The notes beneath the pieces are model-generated. The model was given only the letters and a program-made list of their open reading frames with translations. It had not been told where the DNA came from and made no database searches. Positions 1-9,059 of a stretch of DNA of 64,000 nucleotides are shown here, piece by piece. Source of the DNA: Rathayibacter sp. VKM Ac-2759 (GTDB lineage: Bacteria; Actinomycetota; Actinomycetes; Actinomycetales; Microbacteriaceae); NCBI RefSeq assembly GCF_009834225.1, contig NZ_CP047176.1, positions 2,480,001 to 2,544,000 on the forward strand. The letters are read 5' to 3'. Positions within the stretch are counted from its first letter, which is position 1. Every line of letters begins with the position of its first letter. Position numbers and translations under genes: made by a program.

Positions 1-22
1 CCTCCGCGCTACCCTGGTCGGC

Positions 23-1003
23 ATGACCACCCCGAGCACCGCTGACTCCGCCGCGCCCTCCTCCGCCTGGGGATACGGCCTCGCGACCATCGCCGCCGAC
101 GGCACCGTCCTCGACACCTGGTTCCCGGAGCCTCGCCTCGGCGTCATCCCGGCCGGCCGCGATCCGTGGATCGTCCCCGCCGAGTTCGAGGCGCTCGCGG
201 GAGAGGACGCGCGGCGCGAGGTCCGCATCGACGTCGTCACGCTGCAGATCGACACCCAGGCGCCGCCGGCCTCGACCTCGGACGCGTACCTGCGTCTGCA
301 CCTGCTCTCGCACCTGCTCGTCCAGCCCAACACGATCAACCTCGACGGCGTCTTCGCGCACCTCCCGAACGTCGTCTGGACGAACGCGGGACCCGTCGCT
401 CCGGAGTCCTTCACCCGGCTGCGGCCGTCACTGCGGCGCCACGGCATCCAGGCGACCGGGATCGACAAGTTCCCCCGCCTGACCGACTACGTGACCCCGG
501 CCAAGGTCCGCATCGCCGACACGTCGCGGGTGCGCCTCGGGGCGCACCTCGCCCCCGGCACGACGGTGATGCACGAGGGCTTCGTGAACTTCAACGCCGG
601 CACGCTCGGCAGCTCGATGGTCGAGGGGCGGATCTCGCAGGGCGTCGTCGTCGGCGACGGCTCGGACATCGGCGGCGGCGCCTCCATCATGGGCACCCTC
701 TCCGGCGGAGGAGTGCAGCGCGTGTCCATCGGCGCGCGGGCGCTGCTCGGCGCGAACTCGGGGATCGGCATCTCGATCGGCGACGACTCCGTCGTGGAGG
801 CGGGCCTCTACGTGACGGCCGGCACGAAGGTCGTCGTGGTCGACGCGGCGCCGCGGGCCGACGGCCGCCCGCAGACGGTCAAGGCCGTCGAGCTCTCGGG
901 AGTGCCGAACCTGCTCTTCCGCCGCAACTCGCTGAGCGGGGCCGTCGAGGTGCTCGCCCGCACCGGCGCCGGCATCGAGCTGAACGCCGCGCTGCACGCC
1001 TGA
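23..1003 (+). CDS. dapD: 2,3,4,5-tetrahydropyridine-2,6-dicarboxylate N-succinyltransferase
   Basis: DapD transfers a succinyl group from succinyl-CoA to tetrahydrodipicolinate, in the succinylase branch of the lysine/meso-diaminopimelate pathway; the enzyme is a cytoplasmic trimer. The 326-residue length and the N-terminal WGYGLATI segment match actinobacterial DapD. The C-terminal half is rich in hexapeptide (left-handed beta-helix) repeats, for example [16 protein letters not shown] followed by [15 protein letters not shown], which is the acyltransferase fold. The ATG lies 22 nt from the window edge with only a weak upstream purine run. The pathway partner dapC lies about 2 kb away on the other strand, beyond gltA. 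Identification is firm. Confidence 0.95.
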   Translation: MTTPSTADSAAPSSAWGYGLATIAADGTVLDTWFPEPRLGVIPAGRDPWIVPAEFEALAGEDARREVRIDVVTLQIDTQAPPASTSDAYLRLHLLSHLLVQPNTINLDGVFAHLPNVVWTNAGPVAPESFTRLRPSLRRHGIQATGIDKFPRLTDYVTPAKVRIADTSRVRLGAHLAPGTTVMHEGFVNFNAGTLGSSMVEGRISQGVVVGDGSDIGGGASIMGTLSGGGVQRVSIGARALLGANSGIGISIGDDSVVEAGLYVTAGTKVVVVDAAPRADGRPQTVKAVELSGVPNLLFRRNSLSGAVEVLARTGAGIELNAALHA

Positions 1004-1009
1004 CGATCT

Positions 1010-1075
1010 CCGCGGGTCTCCACCCGGGTCTGCCACACGCCGTGGCGTGAGGCGCACCCGGGCGGAGACCCGCGG
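1010..1075. terminator. bidirectional terminator between dapD and gltA
   Basis: Perfect 12-bp inverted repeat CCGCGGGTCTCC (1010-1021) / GGAGACCCGCGG (1064-1075) with further internal pairing, placed between two convergent genes. No U-tract is evident, as is common in high-GC actinobacteria. Confidence 0.7.
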
Positions 1076-1081
1076 TCCGGG

Positions 1082-2452
1082 TCAGCGGCCGGTCGGCCAG
1101 TGGCGCTCGGGGGCGCCCATGTAGAGCTGCTGGGGGCGGCCGATCTTGGTCTGCGGGTCGAGGTTCATCTCGCGCCAGTGGGCGATCCAGCCGGGCAGGC
1201 GGCCGATCGCGAAGAGCACCGTGAACATCCGCGTCGGGAAGCCCATCGCCTTGTAGATGACGCCGGTGTAGAAGTCGACGTTCGGGTAGAGGCGGCGCTC
1301 CTTGAAGTAGTCGTCCTCCAGCGCCAGGGCCTCGAGCTCCATCGCGATGTCGAGGAGCGGGTCCTTCACTCCGAGGGCCTGCAGCACCTCGCCCGCGCTC
1401 TCCTTGACGAGCTTCGCGCGCGGGTCGTAGTTCTTGTACACCCGGTGGCCGAAGCCCATCAGGCGCACGCCCTCCTCCTTGTTCTTCACCCGCTCGACGA
1501 AGGTCTGCACGCTCTCGCCCGACTCGCGGATGCGGCCGAGCATGGTCAGCACGGCCTCGTTGGCTCCGCCGTGCAGCGGTCCGAACAGCGCGTTGATGCC
1601 CGCGGAGACCGACGCGTAGAGGTTCGCCTCGGTGGAGCCCACGAGGCGCACGGTCGACGTCGACGCGTTCTGCTCGTGGTCCTCGTGCAGGATCAGGAGG
1701 CGGTCGAGCGCCTTCGACAGGACGGGGTCGATCTCGTACGGCTCGGCCATGGTGCCGAAGTTGAGCCGCAGGAAGTTGTCGACGAAGCTCAGCGAGTTGT
1801 CCGGGTACAGGAACGCCTGGCCGATCGCCTTCTTGTGCGCGTACGCGGCCATCACGGGCAGCTTCGCGAGGAGGCGGATGGTGGTCAGCTCGACCGCCTC
1901 CGGATCCTTGGGGTTCGAGGTCTCCTCGTAGTAGGTGGAGAGCGCCGAGACTCCTGCCGAGAGCACCGACATGGGGTGCGCGTTGTGCGGGAGCGCGTCG
2001 AAGAAGCGCTTGAGATCCTCGTGCAGGAGCGTGTGGCGGCGGATGCGCTCGTCGAAGCCCGCGAGCTCGTCGGCGGTGGGCAGCTCGCCGTAGATGAGGA
2101 GCCACGCCACCTCGAGGTAGGTCGCGTTCGTCGCCACCTCTTCGATCGGGTAGCCGCGGTAGCGCAGGATGCCCTGGTCGCCGTCGATGTAGGTGATGTG
2201 CGACTTCGTCGCCGCGGTGTTCACGAAGCCGTAGTCGAGCGACATGAAGCCGGTCTGCTTCGACAGCGTCGAGAAGTCGATGCTCGACGCGCCGTCGACG
2301 CTGCGGAGCACGGGGAACTCCGCCGTCCGATCACCGAAGGTCAGCGTGACCTTCTCGGGCTGGGCCTCGGCCGCTGCCGGCGCGCTCTCCGTGGCGGGCT
2401 CGGGTGTCTCCACCGTCGCGGTTCCGTCGCTCTGCGTGCCGGATTCGGTCAC
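1082..2452 (-). CDS. gltA: citrate synthase
   Basis: Condenses oxaloacetate and acetyl-CoA to citrate, the entry step of the TCA cycle. The protein carries the type II citrate synthase signatures: HGGANE with its catalytic His, GFGHRVYKNYDPRA with the second His, and the C-terminal NVDFYTG segment with the catalytic Asp. The reading frame extends upstream to 2584, but the GTG at 2452 is preferred because GGGAGG sits 6 nt before it and the extension is Arg-rich shadow sequence. This gives 456 residues, including an acidic/Ala-rich N-terminal tail of about 35 residues before the folded part. It converges on dapD across a strong stem-loop and probably has its own promoter in the 210-nt gap before dapC. 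Confidence 0.95.
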   Translation of the reverse strand: MTESGTQSDGTATVETPEPATESAPAAAEAQPEKVTLTFGDRTAEFPVLRSVDGASSIDFSTLSKQTGFMSLDYGFVNTAATKSHITYIDGDQGILRYRGYPIEEVATNATYLEVAWLLIYGELPTADELAGFDERIRRHTLLHEDLKRFFDALPHNAHPMSVLSAGVSALSTYYEETSNPKDPEAVELTTIRLLAKLPVMAAYAHKKAIGQAFLYPDNSLSFVDNFLRLNFGTMAEPYEIDPVLSKALDRLLILHEDHEQNASTSTVRLVGSTEANLYASVSAGINALFGPLHGGANEAVLTMLGRIRESGESVQTFVERVKNKEEGVRLMGFGHRVYKNYDPRAKLVKESAGEVLQALGVKDPLLDIAMELEALALEDDYFKERRLYPNVDFYTGVIYKAMGFPTRMFTVLFAIGRLPGWIAHWREMNLDPQTKIGRPQQLYMGAPERHWPTGR

Positions 2453-2636
2453 AACGCCTCCCAGGTCGTCACGTCGCACCCCTGCGCGCGCTCGCTCGGA
2501 GCGGGCGGCGCCGGGTCTGGATGGTGGTGCAGCGCGCGCCGTCGTGAGGCGACATCGACCGAACCACATACAGCCTATGGGCAAAGCGAGGGCACTGTGA
2601 CACCGTCCAGCGCTCCCCGCACCCGCCTGTGGGATC

Positions 2637-2656
2637 CCTCCAGGATCGGCTGGAGG
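2637..2656 (-). terminator. stem-loop downstream of dapC
   Basis: CCTCCAG / CTGGAGG perfect 7-bp stem with a 6-nt loop, located 6 nt past the dapC stop and before gltA on the same strand. It probably ends the mshB-fdxA-dapC transcript. Confidence 0.5.
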
Positions 2657-2662
2657 AGCGCC

Positions 2663-3772
2663 TCAGAGACCCGTCGCGAGGCGCTCGGCGGCCGCGGAGA
2701 TGCGCTCGTCCGTGGCCGTCAGCGACAGGCGCACGTGCTCGGTGAAGTGGTCTCCGTAGAAGACGCCGGGGCCTGCGAGGACGCCGAGCCGGGCCAGGCG
2801 CTCGATGGACTCCCACGCGGGCCGGCCCTCGGTCGCCCAGAGGTAGAGCCCGGCCTCGCTGCGATCGATCCGGAAGCCGGCGGCCTCGAGCGCGGGCCGG
2901 AGCCGGTCTCGGCGAGCCCGGTAGCGCTCCTTCTGCTCGGCGACGTGCTCGTCATCGGCGAGCGCGACGATCATCGCCTCCTGCAGCGGCGCAGGGACGA
3001 TCATGCCCGCGTGCTTGCGCACCGTGACCAGGCGGGCGATCAGGCCGGCGTCTCCGGCGACGAAGGCGGCGCGGTAGCCGGCGAGGTTGGACTGCTTGCT
3101 GAGGGAGTAGACGCCGAGGACACCGCGGCGGTCCTCCCCCGCGACGCGCGGATCGAGGATGCTCGGGATCGGCTCCGAGGCCCAGCGGCCGTCCCAGCCG
3201 AGCTCGGCGTAGCACTCGTCTCCCGCGATCACGGCTCCGAGCTCGCGCGCCCGGGCGACGGCGCGCTGCAGCGCGGCGACGTCGAGCACGGAGCCGTCGG
3301 GGTTGCCGGGAGAGTTCAGCCAGACCAGGCGGGTCGCCGCGGGCCACTCGTCGGGGTCGTCGGAGGCGAGCACCCCGGCCCCCGCGATCGCCGCACCCAT
3401 CGCATAGGTCGGGTAGGCGGCCCGGGGGTGCACGACGACGTCGCCCTCGCCGAGCCCCAGGAGGAACGGCAGCCAGGCGACGAGCTCCTTCGAGCCGATG
3501 GTCGGCAGGATCTCGTCGGGGCCGAGGCCGGCCACTCCGCGGCGCCGGGCGTACCAGGCGGCGATCGCCTCGCGGAGCGCGGGCGTGCCGACCGTCGTCG
3601 GGTAGGAGTGAGCGTCGGTCGCGCGGGCCAGGGCCTCCCGGATCGGCCCGGGGGTCGGGTCGACCGGGGAGCCGATCGAGAGGTCGACGATCCCGTCGGG
3701 GTGCGCCGCCGCCGTCCTGGCGTACGGACCCATGAGGTCCCACGGGTAGTCGGGGAGCGCTCCGAGTGCCAC
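2663..3772 (-). CDS. dapC: succinyldiaminopimelate aminotransferase
   Basis: PLP-dependent class I/II aminotransferase converting N-succinyl-2-amino-6-oxopimelate to N-succinyl-LL-diaminopimelate, two steps' partner of DapD in lysine/peptidoglycan precursor synthesis. Visible features are the N-terminal LPDYPWD motif typical of actinobacterial DapC, the LNSPGNPDG substrate loop (about residues 152-160), the AGDECYAE Asp that contacts the PLP pyridine nitrogen, and the Schiff-base Lys in SLSKQSN (K226). The start is taken as GTG at 3772 because it retains LPDYPWD; it gives 369 residues. An in-frame ATG at 3734 would delete that motif. The gene follows fdxA by 11 nt, the same ferredoxin-dapC pair as in mycobacteria. 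Confidence 0.92.
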   Translation of the reverse strand: MALGALPDYPWDLMGPYARTAAAHPDGIVDLSIGSPVDPTPGPIREALARATDAHSYPTTVGTPALREAIAAWYARRRGVAGLGPDEILPTIGSKELVAWLPFLLGLGEGDVVVHPRAAYPTYAMGAAIAGAGVLASDDPDEWPAATRLVWLNSPGNPDGSVLDVAALQRAVARARELGAVIAGDECYAELGWDGRWASEPIPSILDPRVAGEDRRGVLGVYSLSKQSNLAGYRAAFVAGDAGLIARLVTVRKHAGMIVPAPLQEAMIVALADDEHVAEQKERYRARRDRLRPALEAAGFRIDRSEAGLYLWATEGRPAWESIERLARLGVLAGPGVFYGDHFTEHVRLSLTATDERISAAAERLATGL

Positions 3773-3783
3773 GGAGGAGGGCC

Positions 3784-4104
3784 TCAGTGCGCCTGGGGCG
3801 GCAGGACCGCGATGACCGGGTGGTCCTTCGCGATCACTCCGACCTTCGCGGCGCCGCCGGGCGAGCCGATCTCGTCGAAGAACTCGACGTTCGCCTTGTA
3901 GTAGTCGGACCACTCCTCGGGGAGGTCGTCCTCGTAGTAGATGGCCTCCACGGGGCAGACCGGCTCGCAGGCACCGCAGTCGACGCACTCGTCGGGGTGG
4001 ATGTAGAGCGAGCGCTCGCCTTCGTAGATGCAGTCGACCGGGCATTCGTCGATGCAGGCGCGGTCTTTGACATCGACGCACGGAAGTGCGATCACGTAGG
4101 TCAC
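3784..4104 (-). CDS. fdxA: 7Fe ferredoxin (FdxA/FdxC type)
   Basis: A 106-residue electron carrier with one [3Fe-4S] and one [4Fe-4S] cluster. Eight cysteines are visible at positions 9, 17, 21, 25, 40, 43, 46 and 50, in the arrangement CxxxxxxxC-xxx-C-xxx-C and CxxCxxCxxxCP. The C-terminal extension after residue 56 is Asp/Glu-rich and is typical of the actinobacterial/Azotobacter-like 7Fe type. GTG start. It sits between mshB (30 nt upstream) and dapC (11 nt downstream) on the same strand. Its redox partner is not indicated by the neighbourhood. Confidence 0.93.
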   Translation of the reverse strand: MTYVIALPCVDVKDRACIDECPVDCIYEGERSLYIHPDECVDCGACEPVCPVEAIYYEDDLPEEWSDYYKANVEFFDEIGSPGGAAKVGVIAKDHPVIAVLPPQAH

Positions 4105-4134
4105 GGTCGTGGACGTCCCTTCGAACAGAGGTCT

Positions 4135-5325
4135 CTATCGTACGGGGAGCGGCGGTGCGCCGGTGCCGCCGGCGACCGGGGTGCGCACCCGCGGCCAGGC
4201 GATCACGACGAGCGCGATGAGGGCCGGGAGGAAGGTCCACGCGATCCCCATGCCGTTCGCGGGCACCAGCACCGAGCCGCCGGCGCTGCGCAGCGCGAGG
4301 AGGCCGATCACACCGAGCAGCCCCATCGCCGTGCAGAACGCGACGAAGCGGTCGACCATCACGAGGCGCAGGCCCAGCAGCAGCAGCAGGACCGCGGCGA
4401 GCGAGGCGACGAGGCCGAGCGGGAGGACGGCCCCGCCGAGGGTCAGCGTGCTCTGGTGCGCGACCGTCGTGATCGCGCCGACCACGGCGCCGACCGCGAC
4501 CGCGGCGACCCCGGAGAGCACCCTCGAGCGCAGGTCGGGCCGCTCCTCGACGGCCGCCGCGGGCTCGACCGGCGCCCCCGAGGGCCGGAAGCGCTCGACG
4601 CGGCCGATCGGGAAGGCGGGCCCGCTCGAGAGGCGCGCCAGCTCGCCCTCGACGACGATCTGCGTCGCGTGGGCCTCGAGAGCGGAGCGCTTGCGGGCGT
4701 AGTCGTCGTCGGTCAGCTCGATCGCGACGTCGCCCGGGAGCGGCTCGGCGTCGACGGGCAGGACCGCGAGGAACCGCAGGTCGAGGCGCTCGGCCGCCTG
4801 GCGGGCCACGCTCGCGATCCGGATGTGATCGGGGTGGCCGTAGCCGCCTCCGTCGTCGTAGGAGAGCACGGCGGCGGCGCCGGTCTGCGCGAGGACCGCG
4901 ACGAGATCGGCGATCTCCTCCTCCTCGTCGGCGCTGGTGAGCGAGGCGGGGTCGGCCGGCTCGAGCGGGACGGGGACGCGCCCCGGGCCCCACTGCATGC
5001 CGGAGTCGCGGTAGACGCGCGGGGCGAGGCCGGGCGCGCGGGCGCCCGCGTCGCCGAGGAAGCGGTGATCGGCGACCCCGAGCGCGGTCAGGGCGACGAC
5101 GAGCTCGGTGGTGCGGTGGGAGGCGAGCTGCTCCGAGCCCTCGAGGGTCGCGAGGTCCTCGGGGATGACCTCGCCGCGCTCTCCGCGGGTGGCGGTCACG
5201 ACGGTGACGGCCGCTCCCTCCGCCACGAGATGCGCCAGGGTCCCGCCCATGGTCAGGGTCTCGTCGTCCGGATGGGCGTGCACCGCCACGATCCGCTCGG
5301 TCGCGCCGTCCCGACTCGCGTCCAC
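4135..5325 (-). CDS. mshB: MshB-type mycothiol deacetylase with C-terminal membrane domain
   Basis: PIG-L/LmbE-family zinc deacetylase, expected to remove the acetyl group from GlcNAc-inositol in mycothiol synthesis. The zinc motif AHPDDE is at the N-terminus and GYGHPDH follows about 155 residues later, as in MshB, together with the family segment TRGERGEVIPED. After the catalytic domain (about the first 280 residues) there is a linker and a C-terminal region with four probable transmembrane helices, longer than the usual roughly 300-residue MshB. GTG at 5325 is chosen for its upstream AGAGGCGG; GTG at 5367 (14 residues longer) is possible but lacks a ribosome site. The fdxA-dapC context supports the mycothiol assignment, though other PIG-L substrates cannot be excluded. 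Confidence 0.8.
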   Translation of the reverse strand: MDASRDGATERIVAVHAHPDDETLTMGGTLAHLVAEGAAVTVVTATRGERGEVIPEDLATLEGSEQLASHRTTELVVALTALGVADHRFLGDAGARAPGLAPRVYRDSGMQWGPGRVPVPLEPADPASLTSADEEEEIADLVAVLAQTGAAAVLSYDDGGGYGHPDHIRIASVARQAAERLDLRFLAVLPVDAEPLPGDVAIELTDDDYARKRSALEAHATQIVVEGELARLSSGPAFPIGRVERFRPSGAPVEPAAAVEERPDLRSRVLSGVAAVAVGAVVGAITTVAHQSTLTLGGAVLPLGLVASLAAVLLLLLGLRLVMVDRFVAFCTAMGLLGVIGLLALRSAGGSVLVPANGMGIAWTFLPALIALVVIAWPRVRTPVAGGTGAPPLPVR

Positions 5326-5405
5326 TCTCCGCCTCTCGTCCGGCGTGCTCCCGGCGGCCCGCGCCACTTCTGGACAGGCGCGCGGGCGTCGAGCTAAGGT
5401 CTACC

Positions 5406-5427
5406 TCGGTAAGGCAAGGCTTACCGA
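5406..5427. promoter_or_regulatory. iron-box-like palindrome upstream of efeUOB
   Basis: Perfect inverted repeat TCGGTAAG-N6-CTTACCGA, 62 nt before the efeU start. Form and position fit a DtxR/IdeR-family operator that would repress the operon when iron is plentiful. The regulator itself is outside the window, so the assignment is inferred. Confidence 0.65.
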
Positions 5428-5488
5428 AGGAAAGCGGCCCGGGGCGGGTGCCGTCCCGTCCTCCCCGCCCTCGATCAGGAGAACACGC

Positions 5489-6355
5489 GTGCTCGCAAAC
5501 TACCTCATCGGCCTTCGCGAAGGCCTCGAAGCCGGCCTCGTCGTCGGCATCCTCGTGGCCTACCTGACCAAGCTCGGCCGCCGCGACGTGCTGCCCCGGC
5601 TCTGGATCGGGATCGCCTCCGCGATCGTGCTGTCGCTGGGCACCGGTGCGATCCTCACGTGGGGGCCGTACGGCCTGTCGTTCCAGGCGCAGGAGCTGCT
5701 CGGCGGCGGGCTCTCGATCCTCGCCGTCGGCCTCGTGACCTGGATGATCTTCTGGATGGGCGCGAACGCCCGGAGCCTCAAGGGCGAGCTCGAGTCGAAG
5801 CTCGACGGCGCCGTGGCGGGCTCCGCGATCGGGATCGTCGTGCTCGGCTTCGTCAGCGTCGGCCGCGAGGGCATCGAGACCGCGCTCTTCGTCTGGGCCA
5901 GCGTCTCCTCGAGCAGCGCGGGCTCCGGGTCGGACGCGTGGGTCGGCACGATCGGCGCGTTCCTCGGGATCCTCAGCGCCGTCGTCATCGCCTACCTGAT
6001 CTTCCGCGGCTTCGTCCGCATCGACCTCGGCCGCTTCTTCACCTGGACGGGCGGGTTCCTCATCCTCGTCGCCGCCGGCGTGCTCTCGTACGGCGTGGGC
6101 GATCTGCAGGAGGCGTCGCTGCTGCCCGGCTGGGGCGCTCCGCTGTTCAGCCTCGGCTCGATCCTCCCGGCGCCGATCGCCGCCGTCCTCGGCGGTCTCT
6201 TCAACTACACGCCCGAGCCGACCGCGCTGCAGTTCGCGGCCTGGCTGCTCTACCTCGTCGTCGTCGGGGTCCTCTTCGTCCGCCAGGTCCGCCTCCGCAG
6301 GCCGCGACGGGGCAGCGCGGCCCCGGCCGCGGCACCGACGACCGCCTCGGTCTGA
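5489..6355 (+). CDS. efeU: ferrous/ferric iron permease EfeU (FTR1 family)
   Basis: Integral-membrane iron permease of the EfeUOB system. The N-terminus has the FTR1 signature REGLEA (within the first helix), and the second REGxE motif appears as GREGIETALFVWA near residue 130; both Glu-containing motifs are thought to bind iron. Around seven hydrophobic helices are visible. The start is GTG at 5489 because CAGGAGA lies 6 nt upstream and this places REGLEA in helix 1; longer in-frame starts run into the upstream regulatory palindrome. The product is 288 residues. It is followed by efeO after 56 nt and then efeB. Confidence 0.93.
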   Translation: MLANYLIGLREGLEAGLVVGILVAYLTKLGRRDVLPRLWIGIASAIVLSLGTGAILTWGPYGLSFQAQELLGGGLSILAVGLVTWMIFWMGANARSLKGELESKLDGAVAGSAIGIVVLGFVSVGREGIETALFVWASVSSSSAGSGSDAWVGTIGAFLGILSAVVIAYLIFRGFVRIDLGRFFTWTGGFLILVAAGVLSYGVGDLQEASLLPGWGAPLFSLGSILPAPIAAVLGGLFNYTPEPTALQFAAWLLYLVVVGVLFVRQVRLRRPRRGSAAPAAAPTTASV

Positions 6356-6411
6356 CCCCTCCCGCTCCGCTCCGGCCTCGCCGGACGACCTCCCCCGACA
6401 CCAGGAGAACA

Positions 6412-7659
6412 ATGGCCTCGCGCACCCGACCCCCGCTCCCCCGCGTCCTCACCGGCCTCGCCGGCGCCGGCGCGCTCGCGCTGATCCTCACCGGCTGCGT
6501 GCCGAACACGACGAGCTCCTCCTCGGCCGCCCTCGACGTCGCGATCAGCGACGACGCGTGCGACGTGTCCGCGGCCACCGCCGAGGCCGGAGCCGTCACC
6601 TTCGCGCTCGAGAACACGGGGTCGGACGTCAACGAGTTCGAGATCCTCGCCGAGGACAAGCTGCGCATCGTGGGCGAGAAGGAGAACGTCACTCCGGGCC
6701 AGAGCGTCTCGTACGTCGCGCAGCTCGAGCCGGGCACCTACTACACGGCCTGCAAGTTCCAGCAGGTCGGCGCCCCGATCGGCCTCAGCGCGTTCACGGT
6801 GACCGGCGAGGCGACGGAGCAGTCCGCCGATGAGAAGGCCGCCACCGAGGCCGCCGTGACCAACTACATCGCCTACGTGAAGTCGCAGGCGGGCGAGCTG
6901 CTCCCCGCGGTGAAGGCCTTCGCCGACGCGTACACCGCCGGCGACGACGAGACCGCCCGCAGCCTCTTCGCCTCGACCCGCGTGTTCTACGAGCGCATCG
7001 AGCCGACCGCCGAGGCCTTCGGCGACCTCGACCCGAGGATCGACTACCGCGAGGTCGACGCCGTCGCCGAGGGCCTGGACTGGACCGGCTTCCACCGCAT
7101 CGAGAAGGACCTCTGGGTCCCCGCGCAGGACGCTCTCAACTCCGACGGCACCAGCGCCTGGCTCGACTGGGCGCCCTCGACGACCGAGCAGCGCGCCGAG
7201 TTCGGCCAGGGCCTCGTCGACGACGTGCAGAGCCTCTACGACCTCGTGAACGCCTCCGACTTCACCGTCTCGGTCGGCGACATCTCGAACGGCGCGATCG
7301 GGCTCCTCGACGAGGTCGCCGCCGGCAAGATCACCGGCGAGGAGGACTGGTGGTCGAGCACCGACCTGACCGACTTCGCCGCCAACGTGCAGGGCGCGGA
7401 GGTGGCCTTCGGCAACGTCGAGCCCATCGCCACCGCGAGCGGCGACGACGGCGCGGACCTCACGGCGCAGATCACCGAGCGCTTCACCGAGCTCGACACG
7501 ATGCTCGCGCAGTACGGCTCGATCGACTCCGGCTTCGTCGCCTACTCGACGCTGACGGACGACCAGAAGAAGGAGCTCTCGGACCAGGTGAACGCCCTCT
7601 CGGAGCCCCTCTCGCAGCTGACCCACACCGTGCTGGGCGTCGAGGAGCCCGCGGAGTAG
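6412..7659 (+). CDS. efeO: EfeO, cupredoxin plus imelysin-type iron-binding lipoprotein
   Basis: Extracytoplasmic component that binds iron and delivers it to EfeU. The N-terminus is a lipoprotein signal peptide with lipobox LTGC (Cys29). An N-terminal cupredoxin-like domain (about residues 35-132, ending in the YYTACKFQ strand) is followed by an imelysin/M75 domain that contains the HxxE motif as H228-R-I-E231. ATG at 6412 has AGGAGA 5 nt upstream. The 415-residue length is normal for full-length EfeO. The stop codon overlaps the efeB GTG by one base, so the two are translationally coupled. Confidence 0.94.
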   Translation: MASRTRPPLPRVLTGLAGAGALALILTGCVPNTTSSSSAALDVAISDDACDVSAATAEAGAVTFALENTGSDVNEFEILAEDKLRIVGEKENVTPGQSVSYVAQLEPGTYYTACKFQQVGAPIGLSAFTVTGEATEQSADEKAATEAAVTNYIAYVKSQAGELLPAVKAFADAYTAGDDETARSLFASTRVFYERIEPTAEAFGDLDPRIDYREVDAVAEGLDWTGFHRIEKDLWVPAQDALNSDGTSAWLDWAPSTTEQRAEFGQGLVDDVQSLYDLVNASDFTVSVGDISNGAIGLLDEVAAGKITGEEDWWSSTDLTDFAANVQGAEVAFGNVEPIATASGDDGADLTAQITERFTELDTMLAQYGSIDSGFVAYSTLTDDQKKELSDQVNALSEPLSQLTHTVLGVEEPAE

Positions 7660-8972
7660 TGAGCGAGGACCAGCGCGCGGACGACCTCGAGTCGACCGGA
7701 CCCGCCGAGCAGCCCCGCCGCCTGTCGCGGCGCGGGCTGCTCGGCCTCGTCTCGGCCGGGACCGCCGGGCTCGCGGCGGGCGTCGGCGGCACGTTCGCCG
7801 TGACCTCCGCGGCGACGGCGAGCGACTCCGGAGCCGCGAACACCGTGCCGTTCTTCGGCGCGCACCAGGCCGGCATCACCACCGCCGCGCAGGACCGCCT
7901 GCACTTCGCCGCGTTCGACGTCGCCTCCGGGACCACCCGCGAGGATCTGATCGAGCTGCTGCAGGACTGGACGCTCGCGGCCTCCCGTCTCGCCCGGGGT
8001 CTCGAGGTGGGCGAGGACGGCGCGGTCGGCGGCCCCGACACCGCGCCTCCCCAGGACACCGGCGAGGCCCTCGGGCTCGACGCCGCCTCGCTCACCGTGA
8101 CGTTCGGGTTCGGCCCGACGCTCTTCACCGATGCGGACGGCACCGACCGCTTCGGCCTCGCCGACCGGCGGCCGCCCGAGCTCGAGACGCTGCCGCGCTT
8201 CCGCGGCGACGCGCTGCTGCCCGCGGGCAGTGGGGGCGACCTCTGCATCCAGGCGTGCGCCGACGATCCGCAGGTGGCCGTGCACGCGATCCGCAACCTG
8301 AGCCGCATCGCCTTCGGCCGCGCGTCGCTCCGGTGGTCCCAGCTCGGCTTCGGGCGCACCTCGTCGACCTCGACGGCGCAGGCGACTCCGCGCAACCTCT
8401 TCGGCTTCAAGGACGGCACCGCGAACATCAAGTCCGAGGAGCCGGACGCCGTCGAGGAGCACGTCTGGGTGCAGCCCGCGGACGGCCCCGACTGGCTCGC
8501 GGACGGCAGCTTCCTGGTCGCGCGCAAGATCCGGATGATCATCGAGACCTGGGACCGCAGCCAGCTCGGCGAGCAGGAGCGGGTGATCGGCCGGAGCAAG
8601 GGGTCGGGCGCGCCCCTGTCGGGAGGCGGCGAGTTCACCGAGCCCGACTTCGACACGGCCGGCGCGACGGGCGCGCCGCTCATCGACGAGGAGTCGCACG
8701 TGCGGCTCGCGCACCCGAGCGTCAACGGCGGGGTGCGGCTGCTGCGGCGCGGCTACAACTTCGTCGACGGGAACGACGAGCTGGGGCGCCTGAACGCGGG
8801 GCTGTTCTTCCTCTCGTTCCAGCGGTCGCCGCAGCAGTTCGTCACCGTGCAGCAGAGCCTCGCGAGCGACGCGCTCAACGAGTACATCAAGCACGTGGGC
8901 TCCGCGGTCTTCGCGGTCCCGCCCGGTGCGCGCGACGAGAGCGACTACGTGGGCTCCGGGCTCTTCGCCTGA
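7659..8972 (+). CDS. efeB: EfeB, Tat-exported DyP-type heme peroxidase (deferrochelatase)
   Basis: Heme-dependent peroxidase of the EfeUOB system. The N-terminus is a twin-arginine signal (SRRGLLGLV, Arg24-Arg25, followed by an Ala/Gly-rich hydrophobic stretch), so it is exported folded with its heme. The DyP signature GFKDGTANI is at residues 249-257 with the catalytic Asp252. The C-terminal region contains the RRGYNF and FLSFQ motifs of the EfeB subgroup. GTG start at 7659 overlaps the efeO stop (TAGTG); 437 residues. In E. coli the protein oxidises ferrous iron or releases iron from heme; which applies here is not decided by the sequence. Confidence 0.94.
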   Translation: MSEDQRADDLESTGPAEQPRRLSRRGLLGLVSAGTAGLAAGVGGTFAVTSAATASDSGAANTVPFFGAHQAGITTAAQDRLHFAAFDVASGTTREDLIELLQDWTLAASRLARGLEVGEDGAVGGPDTAPPQDTGEALGLDAASLTVTFGFGPTLFTDADGTDRFGLADRRPPELETLPRFRGDALLPAGSGGDLCIQACADDPQVAVHAIRNLSRIAFGRASLRWSQLGFGRTSSTSTAQATPRNLFGFKDGTANIKSEEPDAVEEHVWVQPADGPDWLADGSFLVARKIRMIIETWDRSQLGEQERVIGRSKGSGAPLSGGGEFTEPDFDTAGATGAPLIDEESHVRLAHPSVNGGVRLLRRGYNFVDGNDELGRLNAGLFFLSFQRSPQQFVTVQQSLASDALNEYIKHVGSAVFAVPPGARDESDYVGSGLFA

Positions 8973-9046
8973 GACACCTGAGCAGACGCGCATCCGGTCC
9001 CAGCCGCTGCGCCGCTCGCTCTTACCCTCCCGAAAGACGGGCTGCC

Positions 9047-9052
9047 TAGCGT
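9047..9052 (+). promoter_or_regulatory. -10 hexamer for a probably leaderless transcript
   Basis: TAGCGT (TAnnnT form) ends 7 nt before the ATG at 9060, which would put transcription start at or near the A of ATG. No convincing -35 is seen. Confidence 0.4.
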
Positions 9053-9059
9053 CGGGCCG

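Noticed and set aside
2663..6412. 1249-residue continuous open frame on the minus strand
   Set aside because: Only its last 369 residues (DapC) look like protein. The rest is Arg/Asp-rich shadow of mshB, efeU and fdxA in other frames, as expected at this GC content.
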